The notes under the pieces are model-generated. The model was given only the letters and a program-made list of their open reading frames with translations. It was not told where the DNA came from and made no database searches. Both the position numbers and the translations under genes were made by a program. Below, in pieces: positions 56,581-64,000 of a stretch of 64,000 nt of DNA (positions are counted from its first letter, which is position 1; every line of letters starts with the position of its first letter). The DNA comes from Synechococcus sp. WH 8020 (GTDB taxonomy: Bacteria; Cyanobacteriota; Cyanobacteriia; PCC-6307; Cyanobiaceae): the NCBI RefSeq assembly GCF_001040845.1, contig NZ_CP011941.1:2597067-2661066 (forward strand). The letters run 5' to 3'.

Positions 56581-56865
56581 TTAATCAGATTTGGGAGGAG
56601 CTGAAGCAATCGGTCGACGAAACGGCAAGTTGGCAACTAGGGCCGTTACACGATCCTCGGTTTCCAGGCTCACATCCCCTTCCTCTAGGTCGATGTCGAC
56701 GTATTTAGCCACCACTTCAAAAATTTCACGACGCATTTGGTCGAGAAGCTCAGGGCTTAGGTCGCTGCGGTCGTGGGCCAGAACAAGTTGAAGCCTGTCT
56801 CTGGCAGTACTGGCACTTGCTGGTTGACGCCCAAGCAATTTGTCGACAAGGTCACGGAGAGTCAT
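56581..56865 (-). CDS. minE: Cell division topological factor MinE
   Basis: A 94-residue Min[38 protein letters not shown] and [15 protein letters not shown]. It drives MinCD away from mid-cell and lies 4 bases after the minD stop in a minC-minD-minE order. Confidence 0.95.
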   Translation of the reverse strand: MTLRDLVDKLLGRQPASASTARDRLQLVLAHDRSDLSPELLDQMRREIFEVVAKYVDIDLEEGDVSLETEDRVTALVANLPFRRPIASAPPKSD

Positions 56866-56869
56866 CAGC

Positions 56870-57685
56870 TCAGAAGATCTTCGTTTGCATCAAGCGGCGC
56901 ACTGTGGCCCGTAGGCCCGAACGCTCCTTGGAAGGATCCAGCAATGGAATGTCTTCGCCTTGAAGACGGCCAGCAATATTGCCGTAGGCCTTGGCTGCTG
57001 GTGATTTTGTTCCATTCAAGGTGAGAGGTTCGCCCCGATTAGTGCTCACGATCACCTGCTCATCTTCCAGCACTAGTCCGAGCAAGGGGAGGGCCAAGAT
57101 GTCGGTGACGTCATCCACAGCGAGCATCTCTTGATTGGCCATCATTTTCGGCCTGACTCGGTTGAGGACGAGCTGGACTGGTGTCACCCCGTGGGTGTTG
57201 AGCAATCCGATCACGCGATCTGCATCTCGTACTGCCGACACTTCAGGCGTGGTGATCACAATGGCTTCCCGGGCAGCTGCAACGGCGTTTTTGAAGCCGT
57301 CTTCAATGCCTGCGGGGCAGTCGATCAACACGTAATCAAATCGTTTTTCCAGCATGGAGGCAATGGCCTGCATGTCTTCCGGTTTGAGCCACTCGAGCAT
57401 TCGAGGGTTGCCAGCCGGTAGCAACGCCAGATTGGGGACTTGCTTGTGCTTTACGAGGGCCTGGTCCAAGCGACAGGTCTCGGCTAAAACCTCCTGCGCT
57501 GTGTAGACAATGCGATTCTCGAGTCCAAGCAACAGATCAAGGTTGCGCAAACCGAAGTCAGCATCCAGAACTACAGTGCTGGACCCAAGCTGGGCAAGGG
57601 CAATCCCCAAGTTGGCCGTCAGGGTGGTCTTCCCAACGCCCCCCTTGCCGGAGCAGATCAAGATCGTTCGCGAATTTGACGTCAC
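56870..57685 (-). CDS. minD: Septum-site determining ATPase MinD
   Basis: A 271-residue ATPase with the deviant Walker [19 protein letters not shown] and the Walker B region [12 protein letters not shown]. The final residues ([14 protein letters not shown]) are the amphipathic membrane-targeting helix. Recruits MinC and is activated by MinE. Confidence 0.97.
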   Translation of the reverse strand: MTSNSRTILICSGKGGVGKTTLTANLGIALAQLGSSTVVLDADFGLRNLDLLLGLENRIVYTAQEVLAETCRLDQALVKHKQVPNLALLPAGNPRMLEWLKPEDMQAIASMLEKRFDYVLIDCPAGIEDGFKNAVAAAREAIVITTPEVSAVRDADRVIGLLNTHGVTPVQLVLNRVRPKMMANQEMLAVDDVTDILALPLLGLVLEDEQVIVSTNRGEPLTLNGTKSPAAKAYGNIAGRLQGEDIPLLDPSKERSGLRATVRRLMQTKIF

Positions 57686-57716
57686 GTTGTCGCGGTTGAT
57701 GTGGCTAGGTTAAGTG

Positions 57717-58439
57717 TTAGTGCCATTGTTTGTTCGAATCAGCTGAAAGCTTCTGCATCGGGAAGTCACTGCGGGGATCAGCAGGTTCGATTGCAATCTC
57801 TCCATCCACAATCCGCGCTTCCTCCGCTAGTCCAGGTTGAGGTTTTTCCTCTGGTCCTCTAGCGACTAGATCTGCGATTCGTAGCTGAAGCGGTCGGAGC
57901 TGTAATGCCGTAATGCGGGCATTTAAATCACCCTGAACCCCCGCGTGGGCGCATCCACGGAGGCGTCCCCAGATCAGGACGTTCCCTCCTGCACTGATTT
58001 GAGCGCCTGGATTGACATCGCCAATGAGCAAAACGTGATGGCGTGCTTTGAGATGGTCACCCGATCGCAGGGTCGCTCGATGGATTAACAGGGCTGGAGC
58101 CTGCTGGTCTTCGCGACTTTCAGGATGTGGATCAGCGAGCTGCGGCGACATGAGCTGAGCTGGAATGCCAAGCGCATTGGCGCTGACCACAGTGTGTGGA
58201 TTGCAGCTTTTGATCGACAGCAATCGACATTGACGGTCCTCAAGTTGAGCTTGCAAGGCAGAGAGCACTCGGCAATTCAGCAACCACTCCCCGCTATCCA
58301 ATTCAAGATCCTTGCCCTCAAGACCATTGAGTTGGTCCGCCAAGGTGTCCTGCCAAGGGATGTGCCGGTTGGTGGGCAAAACCAGGCGATGGCATGCAGC
58401 TTGAGAGGTCTCTTGGGTCAAAGCCACCGACGTGATCAA
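57717..58439 (-). CDS. minC: Septum-site determining protein MinC
   Basis: A 240-residue FtsZ inhibitor. The C-terminal beta-helix domain is clear: LRSGDHLKARHHVLLIGDVN, GAQISAGGNVLIWGRLRGCA, HAGVQGDLNARITALQLRPL. The N-terminal domain is more divergent. First gene of minCDE; the HD-domain gene lies 16 bases upstream on the same strand. Confidence 0.93.
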   Translation of the reverse strand: MITSVALTQETSQAACHRLVLPTNRHIPWQDTLADQLNGLEGKDLELDSGEWLLNCRVLSALQAQLEDRQCRLLSIKSCNPHTVVSANALGIPAQLMSPQLADPHPESREDQQAPALLIHRATLRSGDHLKARHHVLLIGDVNPGAQISAGGNVLIWGRLRGCAHAGVQGDLNARITALQLRPLQLRIADLVARGPEEKPQPGLAEEARIVDGEIAIEPADPRSDFPMQKLSADSNKQWH

Positions 58440-58454
58440 GGGTGGAGGCTGACG

Positions 58455-59711
58455 TTAGAGGTGCGCCAGGTATTGGCCCACCTTTCGTTTCAGTTCCTGA
58501 CTGATCTGTTTTGGATAGATCAGCCAGCTGGTGCTGGCCGGTTTGCTCAGGCTTCTAACGAGTTCTGAGCATTGCTCAAGCGCTTGAAGTTGCTGGCCAT
58601 TCCAAAGTCTTAGGCCCCCGCGATAGGGGTGATAACCATGCAATTGTTGATGCCGTAGTCCGCAGCACAAACTCGGATCTAAACCTTCCGCTTCAGCTAA
58701 TCCCCTGGCTAGGGCCAAGCATTCGAGCTGTTTCTCTTTTGAAAGACTGTCTACATCGAGGGCTTTCAGGAGTCGTCGGTTGAGAAACCGATCACACAGC
58801 TCAGCGAGTGGGCGAGGAGCTTCCTCTCGCCAGCGCAACAAGTGATAGCCAGTTCGCAGGTCATCGTTAGCAAGGTAGGACTCCAGGTCGAGCTCATGGG
58901 CAGACCAAAGCCAGCGCTGCATCGTTGAATCTGTCCAGACATCATCGGGACCAAGCTCACGGGCTAGACGGATCATTTGTTCCAGCAGCCAATTGCAGAC
59001 CACATTGAGGCGGTGGTTGTAAACACTGCGGTACATCAGGTTTCGCACCACGAGGTAGTGCTCGACGGCCATTAGACCCTTTGGATGAATCGCGAGTTCC
59101 CCATCTGGCGCCAGGGTGAGTGCAGCCAGGATTCTCTCTAAATCAAGCTGGCCATAGCTCGTCCCTGTGCTGTAGCTATCGCGCAGCAAGTAATCGAGTC
59201 TGTCGCAGTCGAGTTGGCTGCTCACAAGGTCCTTAATCACCCTGCGTTCTGTGCTGCCGTGCTCTAGAAGTGCGGCCACGGCCTCTGAGCTTCCCGGTTG
59301 GAATCGTTCGAGTGGCTCCTGGATCGCCGGGTGCTCTCGAACAATGCGTGCGGACCAATGTTCATGGTGGGTGCCAAACATCTCCTCGCCGGTGTGGCTC
59401 AGGGGCGCATGACCTAAGTCATGGAGCAGGGCTGCTGCATAGAGCACGCCACGATGACGTTCCAGTGATGGATCCATGGCCAACAAGCCCTGAAAGGCCT
59501 GTCGTGCGATGTGGAAAACGCCAAGAGAGTGGGTGAACCGGCTCGATTCAGCGCCGTGGAAGGTTAAAAATGCAGGCCCGAGCTGGCGAATGCGCCGCAG
59601 CCTTTGAAAGGGAGCTGCGTCAACGAGCTCGAGCACCAGCGCTTCTGCTGGGTCGTCTGTATTGAGCGCGATGCCGCCATGAAGAGGGTCGTGATAAGTG
59701 CGGCTACTCAT
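58455..59711 (-). CDS. HD-domain phosphohydrolase
   Basis: A 418-residue protein. N-terminal HD motifs: RFTHSLGVFHIARQAFQ, ALLHDLGHAPLSHTGEEMF (metal-binding His-Asp), and DLVSSQLDCDRLDYLLRDS. It resembles dGTPase/SAMHD-like nucleotide phosphohydrolases. Overlaps ctpA by 4 bases. Confidence 0.85.
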   Translation of the reverse strand: MSSRTYHDPLHGGIALNTDDPAEALVLELVDAAPFQRLRRIRQLGPAFLTFHGAESSRFTHSLGVFHIARQAFQGLLAMDPSLERHRGVLYAAALLHDLGHAPLSHTGEEMFGTHHEHWSARIVREHPAIQEPLERFQPGSSEAVAALLEHGSTERRVIKDLVSSQLDCDRLDYLLRDSYSTGTSYGQLDLERILAALTLAPDGELAIHPKGLMAVEHYLVVRNLMYRSVYNHRLNVVCNWLLEQMIRLARELGPDDVWTDSTMQRWLWSAHELDLESYLANDDLRTGYHLLRWREEAPRPLAELCDRFLNRRLLKALDVDSLSKEKQLECLALARGLAEAEGLDPSLCCGLRHQQLHGYHPYRGGLRLWNGQQLQALEQCSELVRSLSKPASTSWLIYPKQISQELKRKVGQYLAHL

Positions 59712-61015
59712 GCCGTTGCTGCGATCTCCTCTTCATGGCTGAGCTCAGTTGATGGGGGAGATTCCGCAGTCTGTCGATCGATGATGGCTTCCAACACTCG
59801 TGCGGCATCCGTCAGCCAGCGGTCTCCTTCTCCACCGGGATTCAGCGGCTCGGGCTGATCTAGCAAGCGATCTGGGGTAATTCCTTGCCCCTGAATGTCA
59901 CGTCCGCTTGGGGTGACATAGCCGGCCACAGTGACGGCCAAACCACTGCCATCGCTCAGATTGGTGAGGGTCTGAATGAGTCCTTTGCCGAAGGTTTCAC
60001 TGCCAAGCAGGAGTGATCGATCATTGTCCTGAAGAGCCCCCGCGAGGATCTCGCTGGCACTCGCGGTGCCAGCGTTGACCAAGGTCACCATCGGACCGTC
60101 GTACAATGTGATTGGGTTCGATTGGATGGGATCAGCAATTCCATCTCGATTGCGTGTTTCCACAATTGGCTCTTGGTCTAGGAAGGCGTCAGCAACAGCG
60201 AGTCCGCCGCTGACGAGCCCTCCAGAGTTGTTCCGAAGGTCAAGTACGACCCCTTCAACCCCTTTGTCGGTCAGTTCTTGCAAGGCTTCTTGCACTTGCT
60301 TTGGTACGCCTTCGCTGAATTGTGTGATTCGAAGATGGCCAAGGGTATGGGTATCACTGCGAAGACGGCGTGTTCGCACTGGGCGCAGGTCAACATTGCG
60401 TCGTTCCAGTGTGAGTTCTTCCGTCTCTCCATGAGGGGGTTGCACAGTCAGCAAAACCTGTGTTCCTACATCCCCTCGCAAGCGTGCCGCTGTGGTTTCA
60501 AGTCCAAGCAGAGCGGTTGACTCTCCGTTCACTGCCAGCAGCGCCGCGCCGCTGACCACGCCAGCGTCAGCGGCGGGTGACCCCTCGAGTGCCGCGATCA
60601 CAACGACTGAATCTTCATCGTTGTGATGGCCAAGTTGAAGCCCTACTCCACTCAGGCTTCCCGAGTTGCTGGATTTCATGACGGAGTAATCGTCAGGTCT
60701 CAACAGACGTGTGTAGGGATCATCGAGGGGCTCAAGCATGGCTTCGATGGCGCTGTAGGCCTGCTCGCTGGTTTCGATCTTCTGCTCGAGAGCCTTCTGT
60801 CGCAGACGCTTCCAGTGAATTCGGTCGAAAGTCGAGGGGTCGACATAGCTCTGATTCACGAGGCGCCAGGTTTCAACCACCAACTGCTGGGCATCGTTGA
60901 GAGCCAGAGCAGGCGCTGGAATTAAGAGGCTGCAAAGCAAAAGGGAGGCCAAGCCAGAGGCCAGCTGCCGCAAGCCTTTTCTCATGTAATTAACAATCGG
61001 CAACATCAGCTTCAT
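59708..61015 (-). CDS. ctpA: Carboxyl-terminal processing protease CtpA
   Basis: A 435-residue lumenal or periplasmic protease that matures D1 of PSII. A signal peptide spans about 11-38 (LASLLLCSLLIPAPALA). The PDZ domain has SLSGVGLQLG, and the catalytic Ser/Lys pair is in AGTASASEILAGAL and ETFGKGLIQTL. Starts include Met at 60985. It is divergent from petB, with 58 bases between. Confidence 0.93.
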   Translation of the reverse strand: MKLMLPIVNYMRKGLRQLASGLASLLLCSLLIPAPALALNDAQQLVVETWRLVNQSYVDPSTFDRIHWKRLRQKALEQKIETSEQAYSAIEAMLEPLDDPYTRLLRPDDYSVMKSSNSGSLSGVGLQLGHHNDEDSVVVIAALEGSPAADAGVVSGAALLAVNGESTALLGLETTAARLRGDVGTQVLLTVQPPHGETEELTLERRNVDLRPVRTRRLRSDTHTLGHLRITQFSEGVPKQVQEALQELTDKGVEGVVLDLRNNSGGLVSGGLAVADAFLDQEPIVETRNRDGIADPIQSNPITLYDGPMVTLVNAGTASASEILAGALQDNDRSLLLGSETFGKGLIQTLTNLSDGSGLAVTVAGYVTPSGRDIQGQGITPDRLLDQPEPLNPGGEGDRWLTDAARVLEAIIDRQTAESPPSTELSHEEEIAATA

Positions 61016-61073
61016 TCTGTCGCGTCGGCTGGAGCGTCATCGGTAGACTCTCGCAATCCAAACCGACCTTTGC

Positions 61074-61730
61074 ATGGCGAACTCCTCACCTGTCTACGAC
61101 TGGTTCCAGGAACGTCTTGAAATTCAGGACATCGCTGATGATTTCAGCACCAAGTACGTTCCGCCCCACGTCAATATTTTCTATTGCCTGGGCGGCATCA
61201 CGCTTGTTTGCTTCCTGATTCAGTTCGCGACCGGGTTCGCGATGACCTTCTATTACAAGCCAACTGTGGCTGAGGCTTACAGCTCAGTTCAGTACCTGAT
61301 GACCGACGTGAGCTTTGGCTGGCTCATTCGCTCCGTTCATCGATGGAGTGCCTCAATGATGGTGCTCATGCTGATTCTGCACGTCTTCCGTGTTTACCTC
61401 ACAGGTGGCTTCAAGCGTCCCCGTGAACTCACCTGGGTAACCGGTGTGACCATGGCTGTGATCACGGTTTCCTTCGGAGTGACCGGCTACTCACTCCCTT
61501 GGGATCAAGTTGGTTACTGGGCCGTCAAGATCGTTTCGGGAGTCCCCGCTGCCATCCCGGTGGTTGGTGACTTCATGGTTGAGCTGTTGCGCGGTGGAGA
61601 AAGTGTTGGCCAGTCCACACTCACTCGCTTCTACAGCCTTCACACATTCGTGATGCCTTGGTTGCTTGCAGTCTTCATGCTCATGCACTTCTTGATGATC
61701 CGTAAGCAGGGCATTTCTGGTCCTTTGTGA
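61074..61730 (+). CDS. petB: Cytochrome b6
   Basis: A 218-residue cytochrome b6 with four helices. Haem-ligand histidines are in [20 protein letters not shown] and [20 protein letters not shown]; Cys35 of IFYCLGG is the haem c-n site. Together with petD it forms the quinol-oxidising core of the b6f complex. Confidence 0.98.
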   Translation: MANSSPVYDWFQERLEIQDIADDFSTKYVPPHVNIFYCLGGITLVCFLIQFATGFAMTFYYKPTVAEAYSSVQYLMTDVSFGWLIRSVHRWSASMMVLMLILHVFRVYLTGGFKRPRELTWVTGVTMAVITVSFGVTGYSLPWDQVGYWAVKIVSGVPAAIPVVGDFMVELLRGGESVGQSTLTRFYSLHTFVMPWLLAVFMLMHFLMIRKQGISGPL

Positions 61731-61807
61731 TCCATTTCAGTTGCTTTACGCACTGATTCAAGTTTCGGACTTTCCCATTTACCGTTCGTTCATTACTGCT
61801 TCGCACC

Positions 61808-62290
61808 ATGCATATTCTCAAGAAGCCTGATCTCACCGACCCCAAGCTGCGGGCGAAGCTCGCTAAAGGCATGGGTCACAACTACTACGGTGAGCCTGCA
61901 TGGCCCAATGATCTTCTCTACATCTTCCCTGTCGTTATCCTTGGCACCATTGCGTGCATCGTTGGTCTCTCTGTATTAGATCCAGCCATGCTGGGTGACA
62001 AAGCTGATCCGTTTGCCACACCGCTTGAAATCCTCCCTGAGTGGTATCTCTATCCGGTGTTCCAGATCCTTAGGGTTGTTCCTAACAAGCTTCTCGGTAT
62101 TGCATTGCAAACCTTGGTTCCTCTTGGTTTGATGCTCATTCCATTCATTGAGAGCTTTAACAAGTTCCAGAACCCATTCCGCCGTCCTATCGCGATGGCA
62201 GTGTTCCTGTTCGGTACAGCTACCACCATCTATTTGGGAATCGGTGCTGCGATGCCTATCGACAAGTCACTAACCCTCGGTTTGTTCTAA
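61808..62290 (+). CDS. petD: Cytochrome b6f subunit IV
   Basis: A 160-residue subunit IV with three membrane helices: [40 protein letters not shown] (PEWY motif of the Qo site), and [19 protein letters not shown]. Downstream of petB, 77 bases apart. Confidence 0.98.
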   Translation: MHILKKPDLTDPKLRAKLAKGMGHNYYGEPAWPNDLLYIFPVVILGTIACIVGLSVLDPAMLGDKADPFATPLEILPEWYLYPVFQILRVVPNKLLGIALQTLVPLGLMLIPFIESFNKFQNPFRRPIAMAVFLFGTATTIYLGIGAAMPIDKSLTLGLF

Positions 62291-62306
62291 ACCAACCACT
62301 CTCAGA

Positions 62307-62340
62307 CAAAACCCCTAGCCCATGGCTGGGGGTTTTATTT
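62307..62340 (+). terminator. Intrinsic terminator of petBD
   Basis: A hairpin AACCCCTAGCC-CAT-GGCTGGGGGTT with one mismatch, followed by TTTATTTT. Ends the petBD message. Confidence 0.85.
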
Positions 62341-62365
62341 TGCGCTGTTTTTTTGAGCTGTTGTT

Positions 62366-63820
62366 TTATGAGCTCGGTCCGTCAAGGTCGAGCATGTCCA
62401 CATCATCAGGCTTCACCCGAAGGAAGTGATGGAGCAGTAGAAATCCAACGATGGTCCAGGTTTGATAAGTGCGTGATTGCTGGCCCATCCAAGTGCCTGT
62501 GGGCCCATCGAAATATTCAGCCCATTGTTGTCTTGGCAGTTGGTTGAGCTGGCTCCAGTAACAATCTTCAAGCATCGCCTTCATCTGCCCCATCAGGAGG
62601 ATGTCTGCATTGGGGTGACGGCGTTCATGGAGAAGAATCGAAGCTCCGAAATACCAAAGAAGGCTCGGCCAATGGCCACCATTGTGGTAACTCCACGGCC
62701 AGTTCTTAGGGTCGGATCCGGTCTTGTTTTGCCACTCCAGCGTTTCCATGGGTGGGTGGCAAATCCGCATTGGCATCTGTGCCATCAGATGATTGCGGTT
62801 GTGAAGCGTGAGCCGAAACAGTGCACGCTGTTGCGGTGCTGTGAGAAGTCCGAAAAGACAGCCCAGGGAATTGCCAAGACTGTAAAAGCGGAAATCCGGT
62901 CGGCCGGTACGGATGTTGCCGATCAAATAGCCACCGCGGTTCTCAAGCCAATCCTGCAGCCAATCAGGGATCACTTGTGGCTGCACGTTGAATTCGTTTT
63001 GGTGCTGATTGTCGCCGTATTGCTCCGTGGGCCTTCGTCTTAAAACTTGCATCGTTTTACTGGTCACCCAATAGTGCTTCAGCAAAAATTTGCGGAGATC
63101 ATGAATCCACTGGCGTGTGAGCACCAAACGTTGATCGAGCAGGCGACTGTTTTGATTCCGTAGGCCGAGCTCCATGAGCTGGGAGCAGCAACGAAGGGAG
63201 GCATAGAGGAGCACTTCGACTTCAAGGGGTGCACCCCATACGTCCATGGGGCGATCGATCATGAACGCACAATCCGGAACAAACAGCACCGGTGTGCCCT
63301 CAAACGTGGGGTGAAGAACGAGGTCCAACAACAGTTGGACCCCTCGCTGGACGCCTGGGGTGGATCCAAATTGTTCGTCCCCACTGGCTTTGACGTACAT
63401 CCAGCAGAGGATTGGCCACCAGAGACTGGCGTCGACAGATGTGATCCGTCCGATTGAACGTTGGCCGTAATCGGCAATGAGCTCTCCGTTCTCCTCAACA
63501 AAACTTGTTGGGAATACACCACGGGTCTGATAGGTCGTGCTCTGCAGGTCGAGACAGATCTGGAGAAACTGCTTGACGACTTTGAACCTTTTTTGCGTCA
63601 ACAGGTAGACCATCACTGGCACGTTGTCGCGCAGGAAGATCTCCCCGTAATTGAGGGCCTCGTCATCACGAGGGTGTTGGAGAGCAGCAACGCTTCCCGC
63701 CAGGCTGCCAGCAATGGGAATCAGCGTGCGTTCGAAATGCTCTTTGGCCTTTTGAACGACCTGATCTTCTTTGGAGCTGGGACGGACCCTCTGGTTCTGT
63801 TGGCTGAAGCGTTCGGCCAT
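62366..63820 (-). CDS. Neutral/alkaline invertase (GH100)
   Basis: A 484-residue cytosolic sucrose hydrolase of family GH100. Motifs: YGEIFLRDNVPVMVYLLTQK, GVFPTSFVEENGELIADYGQ, SLWWPILCWMYVKA and WSYHNGGHWPSLLWYFGASI. Sucrose acts as a compatible solute in marine Synechococcus, so this enzyme would remove it. ATG 63820 was chosen over 63844. Confidence 0.92.
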   Translation of the reverse strand: MAERFSQQNQRVRPSSKEDQVVQKAKEHFERTLIPIAGSLAGSVAALQHPRDDEALNYGEIFLRDNVPVMVYLLTQKRFKVVKQFLQICLDLQSTTYQTRGVFPTSFVEENGELIADYGQRSIGRITSVDASLWWPILCWMYVKASGDEQFGSTPGVQRGVQLLLDLVLHPTFEGTPVLFVPDCAFMIDRPMDVWGAPLEVEVLLYASLRCCSQLMELGLRNQNSRLLDQRLVLTRQWIHDLRKFLLKHYWVTSKTMQVLRRRPTEQYGDNQHQNEFNVQPQVIPDWLQDWLENRGGYLIGNIRTGRPDFRFYSLGNSLGCLFGLLTAPQQRALFRLTLHNRNHLMAQMPMRICHPPMETLEWQNKTGSDPKNWPWSYHNGGHWPSLLWYFGASILLHERRHPNADILLMGQMKAMLEDCYWSQLNQLPRQQWAEYFDGPTGTWMGQQSRTYQTWTIVGFLLLHHFLRVKPDDVDMLDLDGPSS

Positions 63821-63929
63821 GGTGCTGTTGCGACCATTGCTCAAAACTTAGTGATGGACTTTGCCCTGGCCAGTGGAAGCAAGTCTGGAGATGCTCTCAA
63901 CCCTGAAAGGTTGCAATGAGGGTGCGCTG

Positions 63930-64000
63930 TGGGTTATGTTTTTGGACTGCGCGGGGGAGTCACACTCCGAGGCGCAGCCGAGGGACGCAAAGAGCGAAAG
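63930..64000 (+). ncRNA. Structured RNA leader, cut by the window edge
   Basis: The last bases carry nested stems: CTGCGC pairs with GCGCAG and inside it GGGAGT pairs with ACTCC. The sequence continues GCCGAGGGACGCAAAG and leaves the window. This looks like the beginning of a structured 5' leader or riboswitch. A resemblance to the ydaO/yuaA (c-di-AMP) riboswitch G-rich start is possible but unproven. Confidence 0.3.

Overview
The window comes from a marine picocyanobacterium, most probably a Synechococcus of the phycoerythrin-II-containing (pigment type 3) group. It encodes R-phycocyanin (rpcBA), class I phycoerythrin (cpeBA) and class II phycoerythrin (mpeBA with the chromophore-bearing linker mpeC). 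The class I/II assignment rests on bilin cysteines counted in the translations: Cys82/139 in CpeA against Cys75/83/140 in MpeA. Flanking housekeeping genes (psbB-psbT, psbM, petBD, minCDE, ctpA, a complex-C assembly factor) are typical of cyanobacteria.

Layout. 1-13.0 kb: core metabolism (mrp, hemF, an amidase, rnd, tRNA-Cys, a K+ channel, purM, rlpA, fused panC-cmk). 13.0-39.5 kb: the phycobilisome rod region. It holds a phosphatase-rpcF-rpcE-rpcT-rpcA-rpcB block on the minus strand; pebB-pebA-S-type lyase-unknown divergent from cpeBA; cpeYZ; two CpeF/MpeU/MpeV-type lyases; mpeC; mpeY-mpeB-mpeA; three Nif11-like or related small ORFs; cpeS-cpeT-cpeR; linkers cpeC, mpeD and cpeE; a pentapeptide protein; a membrane-anchored CpcL-type linker; an MpeE-like linker; and an aplA pair. 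39.5-43.0 kb: an AT-rich, gene-poor stretch of ORFans ending at tRNA-Phe. 43.1-64 kb: housekeeping and photosynthesis genes (comF, metK, rpsA, nrdR, psbTB, psbM, dprA, prmC, tsaC, tRNA-Thr, minCDE, ctpA, petBD, neutral invertase).

The rod genes form a nearly complete production line. PebA and PebB make phycoerythrobilin. S-, T- and E/F-type lyases attach it to particular cysteines, and MpeU/V/Y-type enzymes may isomerise it to phycourobilin. Cpe/Mpe linkers stack the discs. The CpcL-like linker suggests a second, membrane-tethered antenna. Separate rpcE and rpcF, rather than a fused rpcG, suggest phycoerythrobilin on RpcA Cys84.

The least explained material is a set of small uncharacterised genes embedded in the rod region: a CpcD-like protein with a lysine-rich tail, a 57-residue ORF coupled to cpeS, the Nif11-like cluster, and the pentapeptide protein behind cpcL. 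Outside it are a 59-residue Zn-ribbon gene, an orphan terminator implying a small RNA, and a perfect 17-bp inverted repeat inside a coding sequence. All functional names come from sequence recognition; no database search was run.
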